Below, piece after piece: positions 42,108 to 53,836 of a stretch of 64,000 nt of DNA. The notes below the pieces were generated by a model. It saw nothing but the letters and a program-made list of their open reading frames with translations. It was not told the DNA's origin and searched no databases. Origin of the DNA: Areca catechu (taxonomy: Eukaryota; Streptophyta; Magnoliopsida; Arecales; Arecaceae); NCBI GenBank assembly GCA_021397845.1, contig CM038047.1, forward strand, positions 47,275,210-47,339,209, written 5' to 3'. Each line of letters starts with the position of its first letter. Positions within the stretch are counted from its first letter, which is position 1. A program made the position numbers and the translations under genes.

Positions 42108-45100
42108 ATGTCTACCAGAAACGGAGTGCCATATCAACCTGGTCAAACCCAACCTGATTTAGAGGCCATGATCAAAACTCTTACTGAAAGTATGGCTAAA
42201 ATGAATCAGGATATGACAAACACTGTGGCCCAGTTTAGCGCACAAATTCATGAGGATCTTACCCAACTTAGGGACCGAGTCCAAGTACTTGAAGAACCTA
42301 GGCATCGGAATTGGACTCCTGACCCCGATTTTAATGTGCCTCAACCTTACCCACATCAGGAGCCTAGAAGGCCTTTATATAGAGATCCTGAACCTAATCA
42401 TAGGAGGCCTGACCCAGAGCCTGAAGATAGAGATGATAGGTTCATCAGGAACATCAAATTAGATGCACCCACTTTTGATGGTAGTCTGACCCTAAGGTGT
42501 ATTCTGATTGGGAGGGTGAGATGGACCAATACTTTGAGTGGTATGCTATGTCTGAGGAGAGGAAATACAAGTTTGCCAAGATGAAATTAGTGCGTCAAGC
42601 TAGGTTATACTGGGGGAACATTGAGCTAACCACTAGGAGACGGAATGTTGAGCCCATAACCACTTGGCAGGGTATGAAAGAAAAACTGAGAGATAAATAC
42701 CTACCCATTTCATACCAGCAAAACCTGTTAGACCAATGGCAAAACCTGAAACAAGGAAACCGATCTGTCTCAGACTACATAACTACTTTTGATGAATACC
42801 TAATGAGATGTGATGTGAGTGAAGCCCACGAAGTCACTTTGTCTAGATTTAGGGCTGGACTGAGGGAAGAAATCAAGAGAGAACTATTTCTGAGAGAGGT
42901 TACTGATCTAGACCAAGCCTACCAGATTGCACTGAACACTGAGAAATTTCAGAGAGGACCTATACCTTCTAGGGTTAGTGTCCCAATCCCAAGGAATGGA
43001 CCTAGCCAAGTTATCCCTAGTAAACCTTTTCAGGGTACTTCTACCCCTAGGCCCATGGACAAAGGTAAGGCACCTGACACCCAGAGAACCCCTAGTTCAA
43101 ATATCACCTGTTTTAAGTGTCAGAAACCAGGTCACATTTCCAGTCAGTGTACCGCCATAGCCTGTTTCAAGTGTCATAAGGTAGGTCATGTTGCTAGCCA
43201 GTGCCCTCGGAGATCCCTTTACATAGAAGAGAGAGAGAATGATAATTCCGAGCCCAGTGAGGAATTTGAAGAAGAAGTTTATGAGGCCGGAATGAATTTG
43301 GTTGAGGAGTATGAAGGAGAGGAGGAACCCAATGAATCTGACCAATTAGGAGTTGTAAGATGCATCCTATCCCAGAATCTAGTTCAAGAGGATTGGCGTA
43401 GGACTAACATCCTACAGACTTTTCTTAAATTAGGGGATAAGGTATGTAAGATCATCATAGATAGTGGGAGCTGTGTAAATGCCATCTCTACTAGCACTGT
43501 CAAGATGTTAGGCTTAATCCCAGTTCCCCATCCCAACCCCTATAAGGTTTCTTGGGTAGATTCTACCTCCATACCCATCCAGTCTAGATGTCAAGTCCAA
43601 ATCCAAATGCAATCTTATCATGAAAAGATTTGGTGCGATGTCTTACCCATGGGGGTGAGCAGTATAATTCTCGGAAGACCTTGGTTGTATGATCATGATG
43701 CCACCCTCTTAGGAAAATCCAATACCTGTGTCTTTAGTTTCAATGGGAAGAAGATTACGATCCATTCAGTTCCCCCTAAGGACAAGGTAACTAAAGGAGC
43801 CGGTAAGGTTAAGGAGATGAAAACTGGAGTGAACCTAATCAGTGCTAAGGATCTAGAACAAGAAATTCATAGTGGTTCACCCATCTGGATGTTGACTGCT
43901 AAGGAACTTAGAACTTCGGAACCCTCAGAGCCTCCTCAAGAAGTTAAACCTGTGTTAAAAGAATTTGAGGATGTCTTTCCCGAGGATTTGCCAGACCACC
44001 TTCCACCTCTTAGGGATATCCAGCATGCCATAGATCTAATCCCAGGAGCGACTTTGCCCAACTTGCCCCATTACAGGATGAATCCATCTGAGCATGAAGA
44101 ACTGCAAAAGCAGGTTGGAGAATTATTGAGGAAGGGGTTTATTAGAGAAAGTCTTAGCCCTTGTGCAGTCCCAGCCTTACTGACCCCAAAGAAAGATGGC
44201 ACGTGGAGGATGTGTGTTGACAGTCGTGCCATCAATAAAATTACAATCAAATATAGGTTTCCCATCCCTAGATTAGATGACATGCTTGATATGATGGCTG
44301 GTGCAATGGTTTTTTCTAAGATTGATCTCAAAAGCGGCTATCATCAGGTTAGGATTAGACCCGGGGATGAATGGAAAACTGCTTTCAAAACTAAGGATGG
44401 TCTTTATGAATGGGTTGTTATGCCTTTTGGGTTGTCCAATGCCCCTAGTACCTTCATGAGAATTATGACCCAGGTACTTAGAGCTTTCATAGAAAAATTT
44501 GTAGTGGTCTATTTTGATGACATCCTGATCTATAGTAAGACCCTAGCAGATCACCTAGGCCACCTTAGAGCAGTCTACCAAGTTTTGAGGAATGAGAGAC
44601 TCTACGGTAATCTTAAGAAGTGTGAATTCATGACTAGTAGAGTTATCTTTCTTGGTTTTGTAGTAACCCCTGACGGCGTGGCGGCCGATCCTGAGAAAAT
44701 TAGGTCCATAGTAGACTGGCCAGAGCCAACCAATGTGCATGAAGTTAGAAGTTTCCACGGCTTGGCTACCTTCTATAGGCGATTCATCAAGGGGTTTAGT
44801 ACTTTAGCTGCTCCTATCACTGATTGTATTAGGAAGGTAGAATTTCATTGGACTAAGTCAGCCCATAAAGCCTTCCTAGATCTTAAGGAGAAAATGACCC
44901 AGGCACCCATTCTGAGATTACCCGATTTTTCTAAAGTATTTGAGGTTGCCTGTGATGCTTCAGGTGTAGGAATAGGTGGAGTCCTAAGCCAAGAGAATCA
45001 TCCCATAGCATTCTTTAGTGAAAAACTTAATGATGCTAAGCTTAGGTATTCTACCTATGATAAGGAATTTTATGCGGTGGTGCAAGCTTTGCGTTACTGG

Positions 45101-45586
45101 AGACATTATTTGCTACCGCAGGAATTTGTACTATTTTCGGACCATGAGGCTCTTAGATTTCTGAACTCCCAAAAGAAGCTTAACCCTAGGCATGCTAAGT
45201 GGGTAGAATATATCCAGTCCTATACTTTTGTCCTGAAACATAAGGCTGGAGTTGAGAATAAGGTAGCTGATGCCCTTAGTCACCGATCCCTGTTATTAAC
45301 TTCTGTTAGAACTGAGGTCATAGGGTTTGAGCAAATCAAAGAGGAATATGAGTCTTGTCCGGATTTCACAACTGTGTATCAGGATCTAGTTCAAGGACCA
45401 TCTAGTAATCACCAGGATTATACCCTTGTAGATGGTTTTTTGTTCTTCAAAAATAGGCTTTGCATCCCTAGAACTTCTCTTAGGGAATTTTTGATTTGGG
45501 AAATCCATGCTGGAGGTTTAGCCGGCCATTTTGGAAAAGACAAGACCATTCTAGCTATTGAAGACCATTTTTCTGGCCTAGCTTGA
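42108..45586 (+). pseudogene. G gag-protease-RT-RNase H polyprotein
   Basis: The ATG at 42108 starts MSTRNGVPYQPGQTQPDLEA. A one-base loss near 42488 shifts the frame, which is then open for about 1029 codons to 45586. Positions in this long frame: gag core about 1-160 (YWGNIELTTRRR, DKYLPISYQQNLL), knuckles CFKCQKPGHISSQC and CFKCHKVGHVASQC near 204-236, aspartic protease IDSGSC near 321, RT near 530-720 with the catalytic box VYFDDILIYS, RNase H near 815-920 (ACDASG, YDKEFYAVVQALRYWRHYL, DHEALRFL) and the integrase zinc finger start near 1004. A second one-base loss near 45570 separates the DDE domain. All active-site residues I can check are present. Both shifts could be sequencing errors. 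Confidence 0.9.
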
Positions 45587-46557
45587 AAAGGGATGTAGCT
45601 AATATTGTAGCTAGATGTCGAACCTGCGCTGTTGCCAAACAGCGAAAACAAAACACTGGCCTTTATACCCCACTCCCTGTCCCAGATCGTCCTTGGCAAG
45701 ATGTGAGTATGGATTTTGTGTTAGGTTTACCTAACACCCAGAGGAGACATGATTCTATCTGTGTCGTAGTCGACCGATTCTCTAAAATGGCCCACTTCTT
45801 GCCTTGTTCCCAAACCTTTGATGCGTCTAAGGTAGCCACACTTTTCTTCAATGAGATAGTTAGACTCCATGGCCTACCTAAGACAATCGTTTCAGATAGG
45901 GATGTCCGGTTCACCAGTTACTTTTGGAAGACCCTTTGGCATAAGTTAGGGACAAAACTTAAGTTTTCAACTGCCTATCATCCCCAAACTGATGGCCAAA
46001 CTGAAGTAGTGAACCGTAGCCTAGGAAATCTGCTGAGATGTCTTGTTGGTGAAAACACCAGAAATTGGGATTTATACCTACCAAGGGCAGAATTTGCGTA
46101 CAATGACTCGGTCAATAGGTCTACGGGTAAGAGTCCATTTGAAATTGTACATGGGTACAAACCTCACACACCTCTTGACCTAGTCCCTTTACCTGTCCAC
46201 ACTCGAGTCTCCGAATCTGCTGAGAATTTTGCACAGCATGTAAAAGACTTGCATAAAGAAATTCATGCCAAAATAAATTTAAGTAATGAAACTTATAAGA
46301 AGTTGGCTGATACTCAAAGGCGAGTCAATTTTTGTGAGGGAGACTATGTGATGATTAGGTTAAGGCCTGAACGGTTTCCTCCTGGAACCGTTAGAAAGTT
46401 ACATGCTAGGGGAGCTGGACCATTTAGAGTGGTAAAGAGAGTAGGATCCAATGCCTATGTGCTCGAGTTGCCTCCAGAACTAGGCATTAGCTCTACTTTC
46501 AACATTACAGACTTAGTAGAGTACAGGGAGCCAGCTGTGATCCTAGTGAGCTTTTGA
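45583..46557 (+). pseudogene. G integrase (DDE core and C-terminal module)
   Basis: Continuation of the pol frame after a one-base shift. The second half of the H2C2 finger is CRTCAVAKQ. The core has the D in MDFVLGLP, the D in IVSDRDVRF and the E in GQTEVVNRSL, the expected DDE set. The C-terminal part contains VMIRLRPERFPPGT, KLHARGAGPFRVVKRVGSNA and FNITDLVEY, a GPF/Y-type module that binds DNA. The frame ends at 46557 without a chromodomain. The internal ATG at 45583 is a reading-frame accident and not a real start. Confidence 0.88.
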
Positions 46558-47062
46558 GCCTACCCTATCATTGAGAGTGATCCCGACCCTGTGTGTCCAC
46601 CAACAAATGGCCTGTGAGGAAAGAGCAGATTGAAAGATCCTGATAGGATCTAGGTATCTCTATGTAATCGAGTGGATACCAAAGGTACCTGATGGCAGAA
46701 GCAGATGAGAGATTATCGACATTATAGAGTATTGGAGTACACTGGAGGAGTAGATTGATTAGTGACAGGTGAGAGAGACAGGATGGAGTGACACAGACAG
46801 TGAAGAAACACACAGGTGATGAGTGAGGAGATTGAAAAGTGCTGATGACAGTGTTTTGATTATCATTGGACTTAGAGGTGATTGGTGTAGCAGCTGGAAG
46901 TGCAGAGCATATTTGGATGGCCAAAGAGTTCAAATTGGACCCAGACTCTTGGGAATAGTGGAGACACCAACTTGAGCCTTACGCCACAGGTCGAGTTCCC
47001 ACCCCGAGTCGGAGGACACACAGAGCATACATAAGCTTCCAGATCCACAGAAATGAAACAGA
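46558..47062 (+). other. G spacer between integrase and 3' LTR
   Basis: 505 bases without a conserved ORF. Purine-rich runs are frequent (for example 46760-46830), but a clear polypurine tract next to the LTR is not obvious. The best candidate is GAAATGAAACAGACAG at 47050-47065. Confidence 0.5.
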
Positions 47063-48594
47063 CAGAAATTAGGGTTTGTAATAAAGGTTGACTGGTCAAC
47101 CAGTTATTTATTTTATTATTGAGTCACCATTTAATTTTGTTGAGTCATGTTGACTCAGTGCAAGTCCCAATGTGGTTTCATTTGGTCCAAAATGGTGCAC
47201 AGTCTTCCAATCAAATCAAGTTTAAGCAAGTGGAGGCCACACTCCAGCCACGCCAGCACACTCCGAGCACACGCCAGAGTCCAGGAGGCACCACAGAGGC
47301 ATCCCATGTCATGGTCCCCACATCCAAGAAGAAAAAATCAATTGGAGGCTACTTTAAAGGAGGCGCCCATACCTGCCTATTTACCTAGCAAAGAAGGAAG
47401 AAGACTTCTCTTGGAGAAGAAATCAAAGAAGGACATCCAACTACTCCTAATTGAAGTTCAAATCAAAATCAAAGAGCTTAACTTGGAGTGGAAGAAAAGA
47501 AGAAATACCATAAGAAGAAGAGGACTCAAATCCAAATCCAACTCCAAAGGAGGCACCAAAAAATTCAAAAAAAATTCCTTTATGGCCGTCCCAATTTTTT
47601 TTTGAACTCTTGGTCGGCCAAGAGAGAAGATTTTCTACCTAATCTAGTGGTTGGAGGAGTTTAGTCCTACATGGGAATTTGTACAAGCTTGGAGAATTTT
47701 AGGTCTATATAATAGACCTCTCTTTGTAACTTTAGAAAATCAATGAAGAAAATTATTTTTTTTGCTATTCTCTTGTGTTGAGTGACCTAGGTTTCTCTTC
47801 TTCCACACTATTCTAAGTGTTGAGCTCCGTGAGGGGGTAATCCGGGTTCCATTGGAGCCTTGAGGAGGTGAGAGATCTCCATCTTTATCCAAAACCCTAG
47901 GTTAGCCACTTGAAATTCCAAAACCCTAACCACCCTTCATTATTTTCAATCCATCAAACCCTAGATCCATCCATCTCCCACGGCCTCTCTCTCTACAAGT
48001 CCAGGCATCCACCTTCATCCAGATCCAGTCCGGCAACTTCAGATCCAGAGCAAGTTCCAAGGAAAATCACATCAACATCCAGGAGAATCCAGTTTTCAGC
48101 AGTTTCAATCTTTAAGTTCATCAACCTGGTAAATCTTTCCCTTGACTCTCTGATTCCATCAATTGTTTTTCTTCTCTTCCAGATCTTGAGTTCAGGAGAA
48201 GCCAACCCGCAAAGGACTAGTATTGGAGGATCCATTACGAAGATATCTGAATCCGGGATCCATCAATCTGCTCGGAGAGTTCCTCCACCAAAACCTGTGA
48301 AGATCATTGTCTGGTTAGATAAACCATCTCTTCTCGTTATTCTGTTCTTTTGAAAGCTCGGAGCGAAACCCTAGGTCTGGGAGTTTCTCAACCCCCAGCG
48401 ATCCGTTGCTTCTGAACTACTCTGATAATTTAGTTTCCTTAAAATTGTGCTTTCAATTATCATATTAGTATCTTTCAATATTAGGTTAACTTTTCTTTGA
48501 TTTGAAGCCAACTTCTACAAACATATAAAAACAACAAAAAAATTAGTTAATCTTAATTTACTTCCGCATCGCATCCCTTTATTGTTCTGCATCA
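47063..48594 (+). repeat. G 3' LTR
   Basis: 1532 bp aligned to 39646-41205. The TATA element is at 47704-47716. Relative to the 5' LTR it lacks many single bases, especially at 47080-47360, whereas substitutions are rare. Its U3 start (67 bases) is missing or unrecognisable. It ends CTGCATCA before GACTT. Confidence 0.85.
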
Positions 48595-49420
48595 GACTTC
48601 AATTACATTGTAGGGTCCTATAAAAAGATGGAAGGCAGGTAGTTTATGGACAACATTGACTCTAAAGAGTTTAGAAAGTTTATAGGCAATACTGGTCTGA
48701 TTGATCTTGGTTATGCTAGTTCTTGCTTCACTTGGTGTAGCAATCGATCTGGTACTACCAAAGTTTGGGAGATGATTGATCGGGTGCTTGGTACTCTGGC
48801 TGGATGCAGTAATTTTTTTAGGCACCATGTTCAGTACCTCCCAAGGATTGCAGCAGATCACTGCCCACACCTTATTACTATTGATGGTACGAGTCTACCT
48901 AAACCACCATTCCACCTTGAAAAGTTTGGGACCTTCTATCGATCTGATCAGGATGGTTTAGAGGGTGCCAATTCATGAGGATGTGAGGTACCGGATGACC
49001 TGGAGATTGGAGCTGGCTAGGCGTAGGCTCCTTCGATAGAACCAAACTGAGGTTGGTGACATCTTTAGATGGATTGAGAAGGTGGAGGCCGATATTATTG
49101 ATCTTTAGAGGCAAGAGGATCTAGAGGGGGATCTCTAGGAGGCTGACCTAGGGATGCTTCGTCGCAGCCTCTCGCCCCACCACTCTTTGTTGAGATTGCA
49201 GGAGACTACATGGAGGCAGAAGTCTCAAATTCAATGGATCAAGGAAGGTGACTGGAATAATAGATTCTTTCACCAGTTTACTATAATCCGAAGGTTGACC
49301 AACCACATCAGGTAGCTGAGAGAGGATAATGGTATGTTGGTGACTGATAGTGATCAGATAAGGAGGCAGATTCTTCAATTTTTAGGTCAAGGTAGACCTT
49401 CCTCTGGGAGAGGATATTCC
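48595..49420 (+). pseudogene. LINE endonuclease, part 2
   Basis: It resumes the L1 endonuclease after element G. Residues include NYIVGSYKK, FRKFIGNTGLIDLGYASSCF, TWCSNRSGTTKVWEMIDRVL and ADHCPHLI, the C-terminal half of the AP-type endonuclease with its conserved DRxL and SDHxP-like motifs (read here as ADHCP). Several stops and shifts follow in the linker (49010-49420). It is plus strand, the same orientation as G. Confidence 0.75.
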
Positions 49421-50420
49421 TCTCCAGGGATCCCATCCGATGGACCACATCTTTGATCAGGAGAACTCAAACCTGACTCACCCCGTGTCTACTCTGGAGG
49501 TGTAGGAAGCCCTTTGGTCCCTCAAGAAGGACAAAGCCCCGGGCCCGGATGGTTTTTCTTTTCTTTCTTTCACCAGTACTGGTCCATTATTGGAGGTGAG
49601 GTGATCAAGGTGATGCAGGTGATCTTTCTTTTTGGCATCCCTGTTGAGTAGGAGAAAACTTTGATTACTCTTATTCCTAAGAGACCTGATGCTTTGCCTA
49701 GCCACTTTAGACTGATCAATCTTTGTATCACCCTTTACAAGGTTTGTGCAAGGGTTCTGGTCAGGCGATTGCAGTTGATTGTGCCTTGTCTCATCATTTC
49801 TGAGCAAGGTGTCTTGTCAATGGATGCTGTATCACTGATAATGTTCTTCTTGCCCAGGAGTTCATGCATAACCTTAGGCGTGCCCCCTCATGATAGAGTC
49901 TTATGAAGACCAAGTTGGATATGGAGCGAGTTTAAGACCAGATGTGTTGGCACTTCCTTCAAAGGACTATTTATGATTTTAGTTTCTAGCATAGGTGGAT
50001 CGGTTGGATCATGGACTGTGTGGAAGTCCCTAGTTTCACCATCTTGGTTAATGGTGCACTGACTAAGTACTTTCTCTTAACATTTGGTCTTTACTAAGGT
50101 TGTCCTCTATCTCTTTACATGTTCATTTATGTGTTGATACACTCTTTCGTGGTCTGGGGGGTGCGGTCCAGGGATCATTATTGGAGCCCTATTGGCCTGC
50201 CCTTGGAGTCCAACCTTTCTCTCATCTTCTTTTTGCAGATAATTTTCTTCTCATCGAGTGGGCTTCACTCCAAAATGTGAGATCCTTCACCACCATTATT
50301 GACTCCTATTGCTGTGGGTCTAACCAGTTGGTGAATTGCAGAAGTCTACTACTATTATTCAACCCCAGAATGAAGGCCCAATGAACGGCGATCCTTGCCA
50401 GATTGGGAGATTTCTAGTAG
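49421..50420 (+). pseudogene. LINE reverse transcriptase
   Basis: Plus-strand fragments in shifting frames: ALWSLKKDKAPGPDGF (linker to RT), then TLITLIPKRPDALPSHFRLI, SLCITLYKVCARVLVRRLQL, then a region corresponding to GCPLSLYMF and the FADD-like LLFADNFLLIEW box at about 50217-50252, where the second Asp reads Asn. This is the order in non-LTR reverse transcriptases of the plant L1 clade. Many stops make it dead. From 50421 to 51239 only weak RT-thumb/linker similarity remains. Confidence 0.7.
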
Positions 50421-51239
50421 ACTAGACTTTTACCTACCTTGGTGTTCCTATGACTGGTCGGAAGTACTAAAGATGGAGTGCAGGCCCATGGTGAAGTGGG
50501 TCCATGATCATCTCGAGGGTTGGCGCCCTATCCTTTCTATGATGGCAGCTCACTCTTATTAGATCTGTCTTGAGTTCCATCCTTGTTTACCTCATGGCAA
50601 ATAATGTCTGTCAAGCTCTAGCCTTAGGAGATGGAGCAACTCTTCCAGAATTTTTTGTAGAGTTCTAAACATGACAATCATGGGCTTCACCTGGTGTCCT
50701 GGGATACAATCTATTAGCTAATTAGGATAGAGGCCTTGGGATCTAATCGCTTCTAGTTAAGAGGGAGGTGTTGATTGCCAGGCATGCAGTGAAATATCTT
50801 CTTTAACCTGACTATTTATGGAGCAGAGTGAAGAGGGCTCGCTATGGAGCATGGAGCTAGGGGTCCCAGATTGAGACCACTCATGGCTGCTCTTCTATTT
50901 GGAGGGAGATCTGTGCCCATGGTCCTACTATGCTAGCCCAGATTAGATGTTTAATTGGTTATGGGTCCACGGTTGATATGAGTCAGGATACATGGATCTC
51001 TAGTATATCCTTGTACAGGTGGCCGACCTATGTTAGCATGGAGATGGTTGATAACCTTTGGATTTATGACTTGCTGGTGGATGACAGTAGCACTTGGAGA
51101 GCTTAGGAGGTTACTAGACTCTTCAAGAGCCAACTAGCTAATTGAATTCTCACCATCCCGATTCTAATCCACTATAGCCAGTATCGAGGGTGTGAGGCCA
51201 CTCTTGTTGCCCCAAGTTTCCTTCTAGCACTCTATCTGA

Positions 51240-52350
51240 TATGTACAGGACCCCTTCAGATATAAGGATTGTGGCTGCCTGGATCTGGAGACTGCCTGTT
51301 CATCCGAGAGTACACCTTTTTTTTTTGGAAGGTAGCTTGGGGTCGCCTCCCCATAAGGGCATTGCTCAGTGCAGAGGTATGGACCTATCGATGGTTTGCC
51401 CGGTTTGTGGTTTAGAAAATAAGTCTACTAAGCATGCCATCCCGCATTGTCCTAGGACGAGGTTGATTTGGAGTTTTCTAGGAGATGGCCTTGGAAAGAG
51501 GATGATGGATCTTGGTTGTATCCTTTCCTCGACATGTTCCAATAGTGTTCGATCGAGGTTGGTCACCAACTTGCCTATATCACTTATTAGATTTGGCTGT
51601 TCAGGAATAGCTTGGTCTTTGAGGCAGTGCTCACTCCGACGTATCGAGTTTTTCAGAGAACCATGTTCATGGCTATGGAGTATCACCACTTTGACACTGC
51701 TATATCCCTTATGGGCCCAGATTCCTGGAACTTCCATGCTGTCTCCACAGCAACCCGGAGGGCTATCTACATTTCTTAAGAGCTACCTCTTTTGGGATTT
51801 GTTAAGGTGAACTTTGATGGTAACGTTCGTGATGCTTCAGGCGGTGCTGGGTTTGTTATTCGAGATGCTGAGGGCAGGTTGCTGGCAGCAGGGGCTTCTT
51901 TCTCCATGAGCCTTCGATTCTAGAAGCTAAACTCAAAGCTATGTGGGTGGGTATCACCTAAACTAGGTAGGAATTGCATGCTGAAAGGATTCTCATTGAG
52001 AGAGATTCTATAATTATCATTGGATAGATTCAGGATAGATCGAAGTAGCATGAGGTCCACCCTCATCATCGTGATATTTGGCAATCTTTTGGGCTGTTTA
52101 TTATAGCATCGATTCGTCATGTCTAAAGGGAGGTGAATAGTTCATTGATTGGATTGATTCTATAATTGTCATTAGATAGATTCAGGATAGATCGAAGCAG
52201 CATGAGGTCCACCCTCATCATCATGATATTTGGTAATCTTTTAGGCTGTTTATGATAGCATCAATTCGTCATGTCTAAGGGAGGTGAATAGTCCAGTTGA
52301 TACGATTGCCTATTTTATTGCTGAGCATTCTGGTTTGGTGCATTTAATAC
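51240..52350 (+). pseudogene. LINE zinc-binding (zf-RVT) and RNase H-like tail
   Basis: WIWRLPVHPRVHLFF, then CPVCG and HCPRTRLIW, form the zf-RVT domain typical of plant L1 ORF2 C-termini. Beyond it, VKVNFDGNVRDASGGAGFVI and RDAEGRLLAAG form the start of the RNase H (RVT_3) domain with its first catalytic Asp. The tail carries a tandem duplication (52004-52305). A possible poly(A) signal AATAAA is at 52491. A terminal poly(A) tract is not present, so the exact 3' end (about 52500) is uncertain. Confidence 0.7.
52004..52305 (+). repeat. 152-bp tandem duplication in the LINE RNase H tail
   Basis: GATTCTATAATTATCATTGG starts at 52004 and its near-copy at 52156. Both are followed by the same 130 bases with about ten differences. 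The duplication repeats part of the RNase H segment. Confidence 0.85.
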
Positions 52351-52737
52351 AGGGAATAACTTCTTTTGGCGTTTAGTTTACGTTGTTTGTTATATTATTT
52401 GTTACGTGTAATAACGTGGTTGGTGGAATGGCTGGAATTATTTGGCCATGAAGTTGCCAAGCTAGCATTTGTGGTAGGTTTTAGTAGTCTAATAAAAAGC
52501 CTGAAGAGGCGATGATTTGGGGAGTGAATGTGGCCAGTTCCAGGGATTCACAGGTAACCCGTCAAAACCTCGCCTGAATCCTGCCTTCCGTCCCCTCTCC
52601 AGCTTCCCTCCAGCTTCCCTCCAGGAAACACAAAACATAGGTTCGTCTTGCACCCCCGGCCCTCGCTTGGCTAGAGGGAGAAGCAGGAGGAGCCCCAGCA
52701 AGCACTTGGACCGGCCTCGGTCGGTGACCGAGCGAGG

Positions 52738-53836
52738 ATGGCATCGGCCGACGAGAAGTCGCACTCCCCCAAGAACCGGCTTAAGCTGCTGTGCAGCTAC
52801 GGCGGCAAGATCTTGCCGCGACCATCCGACGGCCAGCTTAGGTGCGTCGGCGGCGAGACCCGCCTCTTAGCCGTCCCTCGCTCCATCTCCTTTTCAGGCG
52901 AGTCCACCATATCAACGGCCAAGGTTGCATTTCATTCCTTTGTTTATATTTCTATGATCTGACCGTGATGATGAAGATGGTAGATCTGAAGATGAGGGTC
53001 GGGGAGATGTTCAACAACGCGGAGGTGGTGATGAAGTACCGGATCATGCCGGAGGACCTGGATGTGTTCGTGAGCATCACGTGCGACGAGGACCTCCGCC
53101 ATATGCTCGACGAGTACGACCGGCAAGAGCCCCGCTCCCCCTCCAACTCCTCGCGGTTCCGCCTCTTCATCTTCTCCGCCGCTCCCCCGCGCCTCTCCTC
53201 CATCTCCGACCTTTCGCCACTTCCCTCGAGCAGCGCTACGTCGAGGTCATCAACGGCGTCTCCCCCCCCGCCATCTCCACCTGCTCCCTCATGACCATCT
53301 CCTCCGCCTTCACCTCCCCCCCCACCTCCCGCGACGCCTTCCCCGCCGCCCGGCCCAACGTCCTCTTCGCCGCCGGCGGAGGCGGCGAGGGGTTGCATTG
53401 GGTCCAGAGCACTCCGAACCTGGGCCGGGCGCTATGCCGGATGGCCAACGGGGTCGTCGGCAACGGCCTGGGACCGCTCCACGGCTGCCAGCAGCAGCAG
53501 CACCACCACCGCCACCGTCACCATAACCATGGCCAGCAGGGCCCACCGGTGTCCGTTGGCGGGGTGCTGCGGAGGATGGGGAGTGCGCCCGTGCCGTACG
53601 AGGCGCGTGTGCGCGGATGTGGGTGCCAGCGGATGGCTCCGCCGCATGTGAGGAGGTACCACCACCTTCAATCGGCGGGGCCCGCCTTAGGGAGCGGGGG
53701 ATGCGTGTGGTTTGGACACGCGGCGGAGGCGGGCGGCGTCCTTTCGCCGAGGGACGGTCCGCCGCACAGCTTGCCTTTCGGTGTTCCCGCCCGTAAACCC
53801 ACCGCCCCTTGCGGGAATGAGTGGCATGCGAGTTAA
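52738..53836 (+). CDS. PB1 (octicosapeptide) domain protein gene, with an intron and one apparent frameshift
   Basis: The ATG at 52738 starts MASADEKSHSPKNRLKLL. The PB1 domain follows: KLLCSYGGKILPRPSDG, GGETRLLAVPRSISFS, then after an intron MRVGEMFNNAEVVMKY, MPEDLDVFVSI and the acidic OPCA-type motif CDEDLRHMLDEYDR. PB1 domains bind other PB1 proteins. Plant members of this small group are soluble and mostly uncharacterised. After RFRLFIFSAAPP the frame must shift by one base (53170-53220) to reach the conserved LEQRYVEVINGV and LHWVQSTPNLG segments. A Gln/His-rich stretch (GCQQQQHHHRHRHH) and a C-terminal part ending at TAA 53836 follow. GC content is far above its surroundings. The shift may be a sequence error or pseudogenisation. 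The LINE tail ends about 230 bp upstream, so the promoter may lie in or be cut by it. Confidence 0.75.
52898..52983 (+). other. Probable GC-AG intron of the PB1 gene (86 bp)
   Basis: The donor is CAG|GCGAGT and the acceptor is GGTAG|ATCTG, with a T-rich run (TTCATTCCTTTGTTTATATT) before it. Removing it joins G|AT into an Asp codon and restores the normal PB1 spacing between the SISFS strand and the GEMF helix. GT-AG alternatives (donor AAG|GTTGCA at 52924) give only 53-60 bases or disturb the fold. Confidence 0.65.

Larger units (their letters stand above)
39579..48594 (+). mobile_element. G: near-intact Ty3/gypsy retrotransposon
   Basis: 9016 bp, flanked by GACTT (39574-39578 and 48595-48599), inserted in the LINE endonuclease. 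It has two LTRs, an iMet-type primer-binding site, a 0.9-kb leader, and gag-pol in the order gag, two CCHC knuckles, protease, RT, RNase H, integrase with an H2C2 zinc finger and DDE core. The integrase ends with a GPF/Y-type module. There is no canonical chromodomain after it. The lineage is chromovirus-like, but I cannot fix the clade. Only two single-base frameshifts break the coding frame, so this is the youngest-looking element here. Confidence 0.92.

Noticed and set aside
52842..53548. Alternative frames on both strands over the PB1 gene (for example Gly-rich minus-strand ORFs)
   Set aside because: Shadow frames of GC-rich coding DNA. PB1 motifs lie on the plus strand.
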